A DNA stretch of 64,000 nucleotides from Methyloligella halotolerans. GTDB lineage: Bacteria > Pseudomonadota > Alphaproteobacteria > Rhizobiales > Methyloligellaceae. Shown one piece after another: positions 1 through 9,003 of this stretch; position 1 is the stretch's first letter, and each line of letters begins with the position of its first letter. Made by a program: the position numbers and the translations under genes. The notes beneath the pieces were generated by a model. The model did not search any database. It saw only the letters and a list, made by a program, of their open reading frames with translations, and had not been told where the DNA came from. Location of the stretch: NCBI RefSeq assembly GCF_001708935.1, contig NZ_MASI01000009.1:1-64000 (forward strand), given 5' to 3'.

Positions 1-260
1 GCTGGATGACCCTGCTGGAAGGCGTCGAGCTGGATAAGTCCGATGTGGAGACCTATGGCGAAGAGATGGCGCTGGAACTCGCCGGCGTGCGCTCCTCGCT
101 GAAGAAGCTACGCAGCTTCCCGGCTCTGAAGGAACGCGAGGAGAAGGGTCTCGTCTCCCTGCACGGCCTCCATTTCGACATCGCCGAAGGCAAGCTGATC
201 GGCCTGCAGCCGGACACCGGCCGCTTCGTGCCGGTGGTCGAGGAAGGCGCCGAGGCTTAG
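1..260 (+). CDS. Beta-class carbonic anhydrase, C-terminal end only
   Basis: The window opens inside this gene; about 85 codons remain, read from base 3. The tail has LHGLHFDIAEGKL followed by DTGRFVPV, the ending typical of bacterial beta-carbonic anhydrases, in which this strand follows the zinc-binding core. The Cys/His zinc ligands lie upstream of the window, so activity cannot be judged. The family interconverts CO2 and bicarbonate in the cytoplasm. The gene converges on the membrane protein at 279..884 with an 18-base gap. The family call rests on the short tail only. Confidence 0.7.
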   Translation, partial: WMTLLEGVELDKSDVETYGEEMALELAGVRSSLKKLRSFPALKEREEKGLVSLHGLHFDIAEGKLIGLQPDTGRFVPVVEEGAEA

Positions 261-278
261 AGCCGAACGACCGAGGCG

Positions 279-884
279 TTACGCCTGCTCGACGTGGAGG
301 CGGCTGGCGCAGAACCAGAGAACGCCGGCTGCGATAAGGGCTATGGCCGCGAAGAGATAGGTCGCGGTATCGGAGCCGATATTGGGGATCACGTAGAGCG
401 CGGTCCCCAACGTTCCCACGATATTGCCGAAGGTGGACACGCCGTAGATCGTGCCCGCCGTGCTGCCCGTGGTCCCGATGTCGTGGATCATCAGGCGCAC
501 GGCGATGGGCGAAAACGTGCCGAGGCATGTGATGGGGGCAAGGAGCAACACGCAGGATGCGACCATCACCCCTGTCACCTCGCTGTCGAAGGCCAGCATA
601 ATCTTCTCCAGCAGCATGTCGGATGCGACCGGAACCAGGAGCAGCCACAGGGCGGCGAGGCCTGCACTGATGGCGGCGAGGCGCAAGGTCGGGTAGCGGT
701 CCACGAGATAGCCGCCGATGAAATATCCTATGGTCATGGCGAGGAGCACCACGGCGATCAGGGCCGCCCAGGTGTTCACGCCCGTGCCGAAATACGGCGC
801 GAGATAGCGGCTGGCGATCATCTCGAATCCCATCAAGACGACGCCGAGTACGAAGGCGCACAGATAGACCATTGGGCGGGCCAA
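279..884 (-). CDS. Integral membrane protein, membrane half of a split MFS/spermidine-synthase-type system
   Basis: 201 residues with about six hydrophobic segments (roughly 4-24, 38-60, 67-88, 106-126, 138-160, 172-193). The opening, with GFEMIASRYLAPYFGTG and a following GYFIGGYLVDRYP, is characteristic of the membrane domain that in many bacteria is fused to a spermidine-synthase-like methyltransferase. Here that methyltransferase is the separate upstream gene at 948..1832, so the two probably work together. I start it at a TTG because GGGAGGTGAG sits six bases upstream; the first ATG, four codons in, would be too far from that site. The transported or modified substrate is unknown. Confidence 0.7.
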   Translation of the reverse strand: MARPMVYLCAFVLGVVLMGFEMIASRYLAPYFGTGVNTWAALIAVVLLAMTIGYFIGGYLVDRYPTLRLAAISAGLAALWLLLVPVASDMLLEKIMLAFDSEVTGVMVASCVLLLAPITCLGTFSPIAVRLMIHDIGTTGSTAGTIYGVSTFGNIVGTLGTALYVIPNIGSDTATYLFAAIALIAAGVLWFCASRLHVEQA

Positions 885-947
885 GACTCACCTCCCTCTC
901 AGGTTGGAAATTCGGATTGCTGTGGCGGCGTCAGCCGGCGTCGCGCT

Positions 948-1832
948 TTACGGAATTGAGGCTTCGACCGGGGCGTAGTCGTCGGTGAGGACCTGGCCAT
1001 CGAAGTCGGTCAGGATCTGCCGGTCTTTCACAAGCTCACTTGGCGGGTAGCGCGGATCGGCTTCACGCTCCAGGCGCTCGGCCTGGCGCCGCAACAAGTC
1101 TTCGGTTTTTGGCGGTCCGTCATAGGCGACGAGGATGTAGTTGGTGGCCGCCTTGTAGACCTCGACATTGTCGTAGACGCTGCCGATGGTGGCGACCGCC
1201 GCATCGTAGAGAAGGGTGTTGGATTCCAGGTTTTGGACCAGCACGCCGCCCGGATTGAGATGGCGCTGGGTGAGCTCGAAGAATTCGCGCGTCATCAGAT
1301 GAAACGGGATCGACGGGCCTTGATAGGCGTCGATCAGGATGGCGTCGTATTTCTCCTTCGACCGCAGGAGGAAGATGCGCCCGTCCCGGACCGCCACCTT
1401 CAGCCGCGGCCCCTCATCCAGGAAAAAGTATTTCTTGGCCATGTCGGCCACCACGGGATCGAGCTCGACCGCCTGGATATTCAGGTCCGGATAGGTCTTG
1501 TGCAGGTAGGAGACGACGGTGCCGCCGCCGAGGCCGATCTCAAGCAGGCGGGCCGGTTTCTCGGGATAGGCCATCGCCACGGTCATGTATTGGGCGTAGG
1601 CCGAAGGCAGCTCCAGCGGATCGTCGGGATTGGCCTTGGATTCCACATAGAGCCGCTCGTTCATCCCGAAGGACAAGCTGATATAGCGGCCGAGGCTATG
1701 AACGAAGATCGAGGTGTATTTGGATTCGCGGCGCTCGATAAGCTCCGGCTCGTCGGCGGCCTGGAGCAGCGTGGGCAGGGCCGCGACAATGAGTGCCGCG
1801 GCGGCCATGAGCTTCCCACCCAATGGCGGCAT
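948..1832 (-). CDS. Spermidine-synthase-like (SpeE-fold) protein with N-terminal signal or anchor
   Basis: About 294 residues. The SAM-binding motif I reads LLEIGLGGGTVVSYLH, followed by an acidic AVELDP, the DGRIFL loop and the IDAYQG segment, all typical of the polyamine-synthase fold. The end, LTDDYAPVEASIP, is that of the fused MFS/spermidine synthase family. The N-terminus (LMAAAALIVAALPTLLQA) looks like a signal peptide or membrane anchor, odd for an enzyme needing a cytoplasmic nucleotide-derived substrate. The ATG at 1832 is chosen because AGGGAG lies seven bases upstream; an ATG 12 codons further upstream has no clear site. It is followed 63 bases later by its membrane partner. True polyamine synthesis is not established. 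Confidence 0.72.
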   Translation of the reverse strand: MPPLGGKLMAAAALIVAALPTLLQAADEPELIERRESKYTSIFVHSLGRYISLSFGMNERLYVESKANPDDPLELPSAYAQYMTVAMAYPEKPARLLEIGLGGGTVVSYLHKTYPDLNIQAVELDPVVADMAKKYFFLDEGPRLKVAVRDGRIFLLRSKEKYDAILIDAYQGPSIPFHLMTREFFELTQRHLNPGGVLVQNLESNTLLYDAAVATIGSVYDNVEVYKAATNYILVAYDGPPKTEDLLRRQAERLEREADPRYPPSELVKDRQILTDFDGQVLTDDYAPVEASIP

Positions 1833-1911
1833 TTCAGGTCTCCCTAAGCGTCGTGATGTCTTGCGCATTTTCGCACGACGCCTAGGGGCTGTAATGGGAA
1901 GTTCAGCTAAA

Positions 1912-2937
1912 TTACGCTGCCTTGTTTAGCAAATTTCGGTTGATCACCGTCTCCGCGATCTGGACGGTGTTCAGGGCGGCGCCCTTGCGAAGGTTGTCGG
2001 AAACGACCCACAGGCTCAGCCCGTTGTCGATCGTCTGATCCTCGCGGATACGGCTGATAAAGGTAGCGAACTCGCCGACGCATTCGACCGGCGTGACGTA
2101 GCCGCCATCCTCGCGCTTATCGACGACCAGGCAGCCCGGCGCTTCGCGCAGGGCCTCGCGGGCTTCTTCGGCGGTGATGGGCTTCTCGAACTCGAGGTTC
2201 ACTGCCTCGCCATGACCGACGAAAACCGGCACGCGGACGGCGGTCGCGGTGAGCTTGATGGATTTGTCGAGGATCTTCTTGGTCTCGACGGTCAGCTTCC
2301 ATTCCTCCTTGGTCGCGCCGTCTTCCATGAAGACGTCGATATGGGGAATGACGTTGAAGGCGATCTGCTTGGTGAACTGCTCAGGCGCCGGGGGATCGGT
2401 GACGAAGATGCCCCGCGTCTGGGTCCAGAGCTCGTCCATGGCGTCCTTGCCGGCGCCGGAGACCGACTGATAGGTGGCGACGACGGCGCGCTTGATCTTG
2501 GCCAGATCGTGCAGCGGCTTCAGCGCAACCACCAGCTGGGCAGTGGAGCAGTTCGGGTTGGCGATGATGTTCTTCTTCCGAAAGCCCTCGATGGCGTCGG
2601 CATTCACCTCCGGAACGATGAGCGGCACGTCCGGATCCATGCGCCAATAGGAGGAGTTGTCGATCGCCAGGCAGCCGGCGGCGCCGATCTTGGGGGCCCA
2701 TTCCTTGGAAACGGTGGAGCCTGCCGACAGGAGCGCGAAATCGACGCCCTTGAAGTCGAAGGTCTCGAGATCCTGGCATTTCAGGCGCTTGTCCCCGAAG
2801 GACACCTCGACGCCGACCGAGCGCCGGGACGCCAGCGCAAAGACCTCGTCGGCGGGGAACTCGCGCTCCGCCAGGATGTTCAGCATTTCGCGCCCGACAT
2901 TGCCGGTCGCGCCGACCACAGCAACCTTATAACCCAT
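1912..2937 (-). CDS. asd: Aspartate-semialdehyde dehydrogenase
   Basis: 341 residues, the normal length. It reduces aspartyl phosphate to aspartate semialdehyde with NADPH, the branch step to lysine/diaminopimelate, threonine and methionine. The NADP-binding GATGNVG is at residues 9-15, and the catalytic cysteine is Cys130 in IIANPNCSTAQ. The substrate-binding segment with GHGEAVNLEFEKP is present. The start at 2937 has AGAGGAG just upstream; the frame stays open much further upstream but that part has no homology-like features. It is divergent from the lipoprotein gene at 3104. dapF, elsewhere in this window, acts later in the same pathway. Confidence 0.96.
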   Translation of the reverse strand: MGYKVAVVGATGNVGREMLNILAEREFPADEVFALASRRSVGVEVSFGDKRLKCQDLETFDFKGVDFALLSAGSTVSKEWAPKIGAAGCLAIDNSSYWRMDPDVPLIVPEVNADAIEGFRKKNIIANPNCSTAQLVVALKPLHDLAKIKRAVVATYQSVSGAGKDAMDELWTQTRGIFVTDPPAPEQFTKQIAFNVIPHIDVFMEDGATKEEWKLTVETKKILDKSIKLTATAVRVPVFVGHGEAVNLEFEKPITAEEAREALREAPGCLVVDKREDGGYVTPVECVGEFATFISRIREDQTIDNGLSLWVVSDNLRKGAALNTVQIAETVINRNLLNKAA

Positions 2938-3103
2938 GGAACTCCTCTTTCCGGCGGCGCTTGAAGCGGGCCGCCTCTCCGCCGATGTATGGGAGGGCTG
3001 GCCGAATGTAAAGCTAGCCAAGGGATCTGCGAAAGGCTCGGGTGCGTAGAACGCCAGATGCCACGGCTCCTTTTCCAGGCAGCCCAACGAGGAGTGTCCA
3101 ACA

Positions 3104-4468
3104 ATGCAGTTGCGGCGATCGGCCGGATTCGCGGCCATCATCTGTCTGACCGCCTTCACGCTGTCAGGGTGCGGCGACACGGCGGACCTTCCCGAAGAGC
3201 AGACCCGCGGGCCGAGCCCCACTCTTCCGCAGCCTGCGAAGGCGCTCATCCCGACGGTCAATATCGCCAAGGCGACGGGCTGGCCCGACGGTGAGGCTCC
3301 GAAGCCTGGCGAGGCGCTGGCGGTGAACGCGTTCGCGCGGGATCTGGAGCATCCAAGGTGGCTCTACGTCCTGCCCAACGGCGACGTCCTGGTGGCCGAA
3401 AGCAACGCCCCGGCCCAGCCCGAGGACGATGCGGGGGGCGGCATCACGGGCCACATCCGAACCTGGGTGATGGGCTGGGCCATGAAGCGTGCGGGCGCCG
3501 GCGTGCCGAGCCCCGACAGGATCATGTTGCTGCGCGACGGCAACGGCGACGGCGTCGCCGAAACCAAGACGGTGTTCCTGAAGGATCTCCATTCGCCCTT
3601 CGGCATGGCGCTCGTGGGCGACACGCTCTACGTGGCGAATGCCGATGCCGTGGTCAGCTTTCCCTATCAGGAGGGAGAAACCGAAATCTCGGCCAAGGGC
3701 CAGAAGCTGACGGATCTTCCGGGCGGGCCGATCAACCATCACTGGACCAAGAGCCTGGTCGCTGGGCCGGACGGCAAATATCTCTATGTGGGCGTGGGCT
3801 CGAACAGCAATGTCGCCGAGAACGGCATGGCGGCGGAGCAGGACCGTGCCGCGATCCTGCAGGTCGATATCGAGACCGGAAAATCGCGGGTCTACGCTTC
3901 CGGCTTGCGCAATCCCGTCGGCATGGATTGGAAGCCCGACAGCGACCAGCTCTGGGTGGTCGTGAACGAGCGGGACGAGCTCGGCAGCGATCTCGTGCCC
4001 GACTATCTCACATCGGTGCAGAAGGGCGGCTTCTACGGCTGGCCCTACAGCTATTGGGGCAAGCACGTGGATGAGCGTGTGAGTCCGCAGAAGCCAGCGC
4101 TGGTTGAAGAGGCGATCGTACCGGATTATGCGCTCGGCAATCACGTGGCGCCGCTGGGGCTGGCCTTCTCGAAAGGCGATCTCCTTCCGAAGCGCTATGC
4201 CCACGGCGCCTTCGTCGGCGAGCACGGCTCCTGGAACCGCAAGCCCTATGCCGGCTACAAGGTGGTCTTCGTGCCCTTCAAGAACGGCGCCCCAAGCGGC
4301 CAGCCGGTCGATGTCCTGACAGGGTTCCTCAGCGATGCCGAGAAGGCGCGCGGGCGTCCGGTCGGCGTCGCGATCGACAAGTCGGGCGCGCTGCTGGTGG
4401 CCGACGATGTCGGGAACACGGTGTGGCGCGTTGCGCCGAAGACGGAGAGAACGGCAGCTCTGCACTAG
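3104..4468 (+). CDS. PQQ-type sorbosone dehydrogenase family lipoprotein
   Basis: 454 residues. The N-terminus is a lipoprotein signal with lipobox TLSGC (lipidated Cys23), so the protein is probably anchored facing the periplasm. The body is a beta-propeller of the glucose/sorbosone dehydrogenase type: [17 protein letters not shown], a [13 protein letters not shown] blade, [13 protein letters not shown] and [16 protein letters not shown] are family hallmarks. Members may oxidise aldoses or aldehydes with PQQ, but many lack a proven substrate and no PQQ genes are in this window. GAGGAGTG lies just before the ATG. It converges on the DoxX gene. Confidence 0.85.
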   Translation: MQLRRSAGFAAIICLTAFTLSGCGDTADLPEEQTRGPSPTLPQPAKALIPTVNIAKATGWPDGEAPKPGEALAVNAFARDLEHPRWLYVLPNGDVLVAESNAPAQPEDDAGGGITGHIRTWVMGWAMKRAGAGVPSPDRIMLLRDGNGDGVAETKTVFLKDLHSPFGMALVGDTLYVANADAVVSFPYQEGETEISAKGQKLTDLPGGPINHHWTKSLVAGPDGKYLYVGVGSNSNVAENGMAAEQDRAAILQVDIETGKSRVYASGLRNPVGMDWKPDSDQLWVVVNERDELGSDLVPDYLTSVQKGGFYGWPYSYWGKHVDERVSPQKPALVEEAIVPDYALGNHVAPLGLAFSKGDLLPKRYAHGAFVGEHGSWNRKPYAGYKVVFVPFKNGAPSGQPVDVLTGFLSDAEKARGRPVGVAIDKSGALLVADDVGNTVWRVAPKTERTAALH

Positions 4469-4502
4469 AGCTACCGTCCCGTTCTGATCTCAAAGGCAGG
4501 CC

Positions 4503-4895
4503 TTAAATCCGCCGGCCGAACAGGTGATCGAGAGCCAGCGCTCCAGGACCCGATCCGACCAGCATCAGGAAACCGCCTGCGATGGAGATGTCCTTCAGGA
4601 AGGAAATCATCTCCTTCGGGTCGGTGGGCGGATGGAAGATGAACGCCGCCAGGATGCAGAAGCCGGCCAGCAGGAAGGCCCAGAACCGGGTGAACAACCC
4701 GACCAGCACGAACAGACCGCCGATCAGCTCGACGATGATAACGAGCGGCAGCAGCATGCCCGGCACGCCAACGGACTCCATGAAACCCGCGGTGCCCTCG
4801 TAGCCACCGATTTTGTCCCAGCCGGCTTTGATAAACAGCAGTACCAGCAAGATGCGGCCCGCCGTGCGAAACCACGGCGATAGACTATCGACCAT
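4503..4895 (-). CDS. DoxX family membrane protein
   Basis: 130 residues with four hydrophobic helices (about 10-25, 45-67, 70-90, 103-120). The pattern GRILLVLLFIKAGWDKIGGY, then ELIGGLFVLVGLFTRFWA, and the loop FHPPTDPKEMISFLKDISIAGG match the DoxX/YphA-like family. These small inner-membrane proteins are linked in some species to redox or thiol stress, but no specific reaction can be read from the sequence. It ends 34 bases from the convergent sorbosone dehydrogenase-like gene and is divergent from the Mpo1-like gene. Confidence 0.88.
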   Translation of the reverse strand: MVDSLSPWFRTAGRILLVLLFIKAGWDKIGGYEGTAGFMESVGVPGMLLPLVIIVELIGGLFVLVGLFTRFWAFLLAGFCILAAFIFHPPTDPKEMISFLKDISIAGGFLMLVGSGPGALALDHLFGRRI

Positions 4896-5099
4896 TCTAG
4901 AAACCCTCCCCTCCGATATCTCTCCGTCTCGGCGCGGGGCGAACCGCCTTTTCCGCGCCTCAGAGTAGGGCTAAGTCTACCCGCTCTCGGGAAGGCTGTT
5001 TAGGCCGTTCTACGCAGGCGTCTTGCTAGCAGACATCTTGCCAAGTGTGACGGAAGCTGCGATGGAGGCGGCGCAAACCGGGCAGAGAGGGATGTGAGA

Positions 5100-5462
5100 A
5101 TGTCTGACCGTGTAATGAGTTACGATGACTTCTGGCAGAAGTACCTAAGGGATCACGGGCGTTCCGGCACGCGGGCGCTGCATTTCCTCGGGACCACGCT
5201 TGCCGTCGTTTGCCTTGCGGCAGCGGCGATCACCTTCCGGCCTGGGCTTGTCGTCTTGGCCCTCGTGTTGGGCTACGGCTTCGCCTGGTTCGGTCATTTC
5301 GTTATCGAGAAGAACAAGCCGACCATGTTCGGCCATCCGTTCTGGTCGTTCGCCTCGGACTTCCGCATGACATGGCTTTGGTATACGGGCCGTCTTGGCG
5401 AAGAGCTGGCGCGTGCCGGTGTCTCCAACGATGAGCTGCGGGAGCGGGAAGAGCAGGTCTAG
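5100..5462 (+). CDS. Mpo1-like (DUF962) membrane protein
   Basis: About 120 residues. It begins SYDDFWQKYLRDHGRSGTRALHFLGT and contains GHFVIEKNKPTMFGHPFWSFASDFRM, the paired histidine regions that define the DUF962/Mpo1 family. The yeast member is an iron-dependent dioxygenase acting on 2-hydroxy fatty acids; bacterial members are inferred to act on lipids but are mostly untested. Two helices lie between the histidine motifs. ATG at 5100 is preferred, with AGAGAGG nine bases upstream; an in-frame GTG at 5094 is only three bases from it. It converges on the secreted protein gene that ends at 5475. Confidence 0.85.
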   Translation: MSDRVMSYDDFWQKYLRDHGRSGTRALHFLGTTLAVVCLAAAAITFRPGLVVLALVLGYGFAWFGHFVIEKNKPTMFGHPFWSFASDFRMTWLWYTGRLGEELARAGVSNDELREREEQV

Positions 5463-5474
5463 CCGCTCGCACCG

Positions 5475-6239
5475 CTAGCGCAGGACCGTACGGCCGGGCG
5501 CGCCATTATCGACCTTCCGTTCGGCGGGGCCGGTGTCGTCCTCGTCCACGGGAGTTTTGGGCGCAGGCGCCTTCTCCGGCTTCGCTCCGACTTCGGCGCA
5601 TTTCTTGCCTGTGAACTCGTTCACCAGCTTCACGATCTCCGGCCCCAGCACGTTGGTCTGATTGTCCAGACCCGTTCCCGAATAGATGATTGGATAGATG
5701 CCGAAGGGGGCGTCCACGTCGCCCCAATTGGCGGAGGCTTTGGTTGCCTTGCCGTTCTTGAAGGCGACTTCGGGCGCAAGATCCACCACCACCTCGTATG
5801 GCTCCTCATCGCCCTTGCGGTCCAGCCGGCACGTCACCGTCTGGTTGGCGATGGCCACCTTGTGGCTGGCCTTCGTCATGGCTGCGCGCAGATCCTTGCG
5901 GTCCAGCTTGAGCTTTGAATTGCAGACGGCCTTGCCCCAAGGCCAGGACATGCGGTCGCCGACCATGTCCTGGATGTCTTCTTCGCGCCAAGTCTTGACG
6001 ATATCGCAGGAGATGACGCCCTTTGCCGGTACCTCGCCGGCCATGGCCTTGCAGATTTCTACCTTGCAGGCACGGCGAGAGGCCTTTTCGGCCTTCTCTT
6101 CCGGGGTCAGCTCGCGCTTCGCCTTTTTCGAAGGCTTGGCGGGCGACTCGGCCGGTGCATCGTCCGCGGCCAGCGCAGCGGTTGTCAAACCGCCGCCCAG
6201 AAGCAGGGCACTCAGCAGATACGCGGGCGCAGATGCCAT
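5475..6239 (-). CDS. Secreted protein of unknown function
   Basis: 254 residues. The first 24 are a signal peptide ending LTTAALAADD, so export to the periplasm is likely. A short Lys/Pro/Glu-rich linker follows, then a compact domain with paired cysteines (CKVEICKA, ISCDIVK, KAVCNSK, VTCRLD, KKCAEV) that could form disulfides. The C-terminus is Pro/Asp-rich and looks disordered. I recognise no family. It lies between the convergent Mpo1-like gene and the divergent outer-membrane-like gene at 6429; nothing in the context gives a role. Confidence 0.75.
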   Translation of the reverse strand: MASAPAYLLSALLLGGGLTTAALAADDAPAESPAKPSKKAKRELTPEEKAEKASRRACKVEICKAMAGEVPAKGVISCDIVKTWREEDIQDMVGDRMSWPWGKAVCNSKLKLDRKDLRAAMTKASHKVAIANQTVTCRLDRKGDEEPYEVVVDLAPEVAFKNGKATKASANWGDVDAPFGIYPIIYSGTGLDNQTNVLGPEIVKLVNEFTGKKCAEVGAKPEKAPAPKTPVDEDDTGPAERKVDNGAPGRTVLR

Positions 6240-6428
6240 GATCGTCCATCCCTTTTCGCGAGCCCCAGCCCGGAAAGTATGAGGGGCGCGGGCACCGGCG
6301 TCCAGACGACTTTGGATTCGGCGAAGCGTGAGTAGACCGCTCGAAGGGCGATTGCTAATTTGACCACCGTACGCAGGGCCAGAGTGGCCGCAGGGACTGG
6401 CCCAGTCGTCTGGGGGAGGGTGGGGAGA

Positions 6429-7199
6429 ATGAAACTTCGGGGTGTTTACGCGACGTGGTTTCGCGCATCGCTACTTCTGTCTTTTTCGATCGCCGTATTG
6501 GCGCTGAGCAGCTTGCCTGCGGCCGCACAATACTACGTGCGCTCGCCGGAGGTGGAGAAGGGTGAGCTGAAGCTCGAGGAGCACGGAGCGCTCTATTCGG
6601 GTCCCGGCGAGGAGGAGCGGCGGCGCCAGTCTCATGAGGTAGAGGCGCTTTACGGCTTCACCGACCGGTTCGAAGGCATTGTCGAAGGGTTCTTCGTCCA
6701 AGATATCGGCGAGGATTTCGAGTTCGACGAGGTCGAGCTCGGCGGCCAGTACGAGCTTATCGAGCGTCACGGGGACGGGCTCGGTCTGGCGTTCCGGGGT
6801 ATCTACGAGTTCGCGCTGCAGGGCGGCGAGCCGGACGAGATTCTGTTCGGGCCGCTCGCGAAATACGTTGCTGGGCCAAATTCGGCGACGATCAACACCT
6901 TCTTCGTGAGCCAGCTCGGCAGCGACCGGGATATCGACAGCCTGGAGATGAAGTTCTACTGGCGGCTGAAGCACGAGTTCGGCGAGACGTTCGGCCTCGG
7001 TGTCGAAGGCTATAGCGAGGTCGAGGACCTCTCCAATGCAGGATCCTTCGACGACCAGGAGCACAGGCTCGGGCCCGTGGCCTATTTCGAGTTCGAGGAC
7101 TGGGGACCGGAGGTGGAGCTGGCGGCCGGCACCCTGTTCGGTGTCTCGGACGCCACCTCGGACGTGACCTTCAAGCTCGACCTCGAGCTCGCGTTCTAG
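6429..7199 (+). CDS. Putative outer-membrane beta-barrel protein
   Basis: 256 residues. A signal peptide ends at [12 protein letters not shown]. The mature part is acidic, with alternating hydrophobic/polar strands ([38 protein letters not shown]) and ends in a terminal Phe, as expected of an outer-membrane barrel. No specific family is recognised. ATG 6429 is chosen because a strong GGGAGGGTGGGGAG purine stretch precedes it; a longer in-frame extension upstream lacks a signal sequence. The stop codon overlaps that of leuB on the opposite strand within one CTAG. Confidence 0.72.
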   Translation: MKLRGVYATWFRASLLLSFSIAVLALSSLPAAAQYYVRSPEVEKGELKLEEHGALYSGPGEEERRRQSHEVEALYGFTDRFEGIVEGFFVQDIGEDFEFDEVELGGQYELIERHGDGLGLAFRGIYEFALQGGEPDEILFGPLAKYVAGPNSATINTFFVSQLGSDRDIDSLEMKFYWRLKHEFGETFGLGVEGYSEVEDLSNAGSFDDQEHRLGPVAYFEFEDWGPEVELAAGTLFGVSDATSDVTFKLDLELAF

Positions 7200-8296
7200 C
7201 CTTTCAGCGCGGCGAGGATCGCATCGCCCATCTGGGTGGTGCCGACCTCGTGCTTGCCGTCCTGCATGATATCGGCGGTGCGATAGCCCTGATCGAGCAC
7301 CTTGGCGATCGCGCCTTCGATCCGGTCGGCGAGGCCGCCGAGGTCGAAGGAATAGCGCAGGCACATGGCGAAGCTGGCGATGGTCGCGATGGGGTTGGCG
7401 ATATCGCGGCCGGCGATGTCTGGTGCGGAGCCGTGTACGGGCTCGTAGAGCGCCTTGCGGCGACCGTTCTCGTCCTCTGCGCCGAGGGACGCCGATGGCA
7501 GCATGCCCAGAGAGCCAGTCGCCATGGAGGCTTCGTCGGACAGCACATCGCCGAACAGATTGTCGGTGACGATGACGTCGAACTGCTTGGGATAGCGGAT
7601 CAGCTGCATGGCGCAGTTGTCGGCCAGGATGTGCTGGAGCTGCACGTCGGAGAACTCGTCCTTGTGGATCTGCGTCACCACCTCGTGCCACAGCACGCCG
7701 GTCTTCATGACGTTGCGCTTCTCGGCAGAGTGAACGAGGTTGCCGCGCTTCTTCGCCAGCTCGAAGGCGACCCGGGCGATGCGCTCGATTTCGTAGGTCT
7801 CGTAGACCTGGGTGTCGACGGCGCGCTTCTGGCCGTTGCCGAGGTCGGTAATCTCTTTGGGCTCGCCGAAATAGACGCCGCCGGTCAGCTCCCGCACGAT
7901 CATGATGTCGAGTCCGTCGACCAGTTCGCGCTTGAGGGACGAGGCGTCGGCGAGGGCCGGGTAGCAGATCGCCGGGCGCAGATTGGCGAAGAGCTCCAGA
8001 TCCTTGCGCAGGCGCAGCAAGCCGGCCTCGGGACGCTTGTCGTAAGGAACGCCATCCCATTTCGGACCGCCCACGGCGCCCAGCATGACGGCATCGGCCT
8101 TGATGGCCTTCTCCATGGTCGCGTCGGAGACCGCTTCGCCATGCTCGTCGTAGGCGGCGCCGCCCACGAGGTCGGAAGCGGTCGCGATCTCGGCCTCGCC
8201 GGTCTCGTTCGCCCATTGGACCAGGCGCTCGACCTGAGCCATTACTTCAGGACCAATCCCGTCACCGGGGAGCAACAACAGTTCGAACGAAGCCAT
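7196..8296 (-). CDS. leuB: 3-Isopropylmalate dehydrogenase
   Basis: 366 residues, the normal length. It oxidatively decarboxylates 3-isopropylmalate with NAD in leucine synthesis. Visible motifs are [10 protein letters not shown] at the N-terminus, the substrate arginines in [10 protein letters not shown] and [11 protein letters not shown], the metal-binding [12 protein letters not shown], and the adenine-site [12 protein letters not shown]. It shares the minus strand with leuD (9713..10318) and leuC (12380..13810), but other genes lie between them, so it may have its own promoter. Its end overlaps the convergent barrel-protein gene by four bases. Confidence 0.97.
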   Translation of the reverse strand: MASFELLLLPGDGIGPEVMAQVERLVQWANETGEAEIATASDLVGGAAYDEHGEAVSDATMEKAIKADAVMLGAVGGPKWDGVPYDKRPEAGLLRLRKDLELFANLRPAICYPALADASSLKRELVDGLDIMIVRELTGGVYFGEPKEITDLGNGQKRAVDTQVYETYEIERIARVAFELAKKRGNLVHSAEKRNVMKTGVLWHEVVTQIHKDEFSDVQLQHILADNCAMQLIRYPKQFDVIVTDNLFGDVLSDEASMATGSLGMLPSASLGAEDENGRRKALYEPVHGSAPDIAGRDIANPIATIASFAMCLRYSFDLGGLADRIEGAIAKVLDQGYRTADIMQDGKHEVGTTQMGDAILAALKG

Positions 8297-8386
8297 GGAA
8301 TTGAACGTCTTTCGCGTTATGGAAGCGGATGCGGCGGAAGTTTCGCCGCAGGATGAATTCGTGGCTCTGGGTAATAGGAGAGCGGA

Positions 8387-8806
8387 ATGCTGACAAGGGT
8401 ACTATTTGCCATCGGGCTGCTTCTCGCGCCTGTCGCAAGCGCCTGGGCGGCCGATCCCGAGGTGGTCGCGCTGGGGTTGACCGATCATGCGACCTCGGTC
8501 GCGGAGATTGGAAAGGGCGACGCGCTGCCCGCGCCGACCCGGGAGACGGGCGGCGTGGCCTATCTCGTTCTCGACGGCGCGGAGCCCGGCGACCGCGTGA
8601 CCGTCCGCCTGATGAACGAGGGCAAGTCCCTCATGCACAACGTGGCAACGGTGGAGAAGGGTGGCGAGGAGGTCTTCCTGCAAGCCGGCAAGACGGGCGT
8701 GCCCGCAGGCGGCTGGCCGGAGGGGAGCTACACGGCCAAGGTCGAGATCGTGCGGGGCGGCGACGTGGTGCTGGAGAAGAGCTCCGAGCCCGTCACGTTC
8801 GATTAG
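8387..8806 (+). CDS. Small periplasmic protein of unknown function
   Basis: 139 residues. A clear signal peptide ([24 protein letters not shown]) is followed by an all-beta, acidic domain of about 115 residues with [10 protein letters not shown] and the ending SSEPVTFD, reminiscent of an immunoglobulin-like or cupredoxin-like sandwich. No metal-binding cluster is evident and I do not recognise a family. TAGGAGAG lies seven bases before the ATG. It is followed by a tiny membrane protein gene at 8887 and may be co-transcribed with it. Confidence 0.75.
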   Translation: MLTRVLFAIGLLLAPVASAWAADPEVVALGLTDHATSVAEIGKGDALPAPTRETGGVAYLVLDGAEPGDRVTVRLMNEGKSLMHNVATVEKGGEEVFLQAGKTGVPAGGWPEGSYTAKVEIVRGGDVVLEKSSEPVTFD

Positions 8807-8886
8807 CGCTACACGGGTCCGCTGCTGCCCTTGACGGGGCCGGCCCGGTGGCGAAGGCTATGGCCTTCGCTGGTGGGGGGACAGAT

Positions 8887-9003
8887 ATGGCGGAAGAGAA
8901 AGAGCCCGGCACGGGCTCCAATATCGTCGGCTACGCGGTGCCGATCCTCGGCATCATTCTCGGATTGATCGCGATCGGGATGGCTAGCGGGTCAATATTC
9001 TAG
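8887..9003 (+). CDS. 38-residue single-span membrane protein
   Basis: A short reading frame with a charged N-terminus (MAEEKEPGTGSN), one hydrophobic segment (VGYAVPILGIILGLIAIGMA) and a short tail SGSIF. A G-rich GGTGGGGGGA precedes the ATG. Its stop lies in a CTAG shared with the stop of the convergent gene 9000..9623, the same arrangement as two other convergent pairs in this window, which supports it being a real gene. It sits 80 bases after the secreted protein at 8387. Function unknown; it is short enough that chance cannot be excluded. Confidence 0.5.
   Translation: MAEEKEPGTGSNIVGYAVPILGIILGLIAIGMASGSIF

Noticed and set aside
6471-8216. 581-codon minus-strand open frame across the barrel-protein gene and leuB
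   Set aside because: It overlaps leuB in another frame of the same strand and is Arg-rich without motifs.
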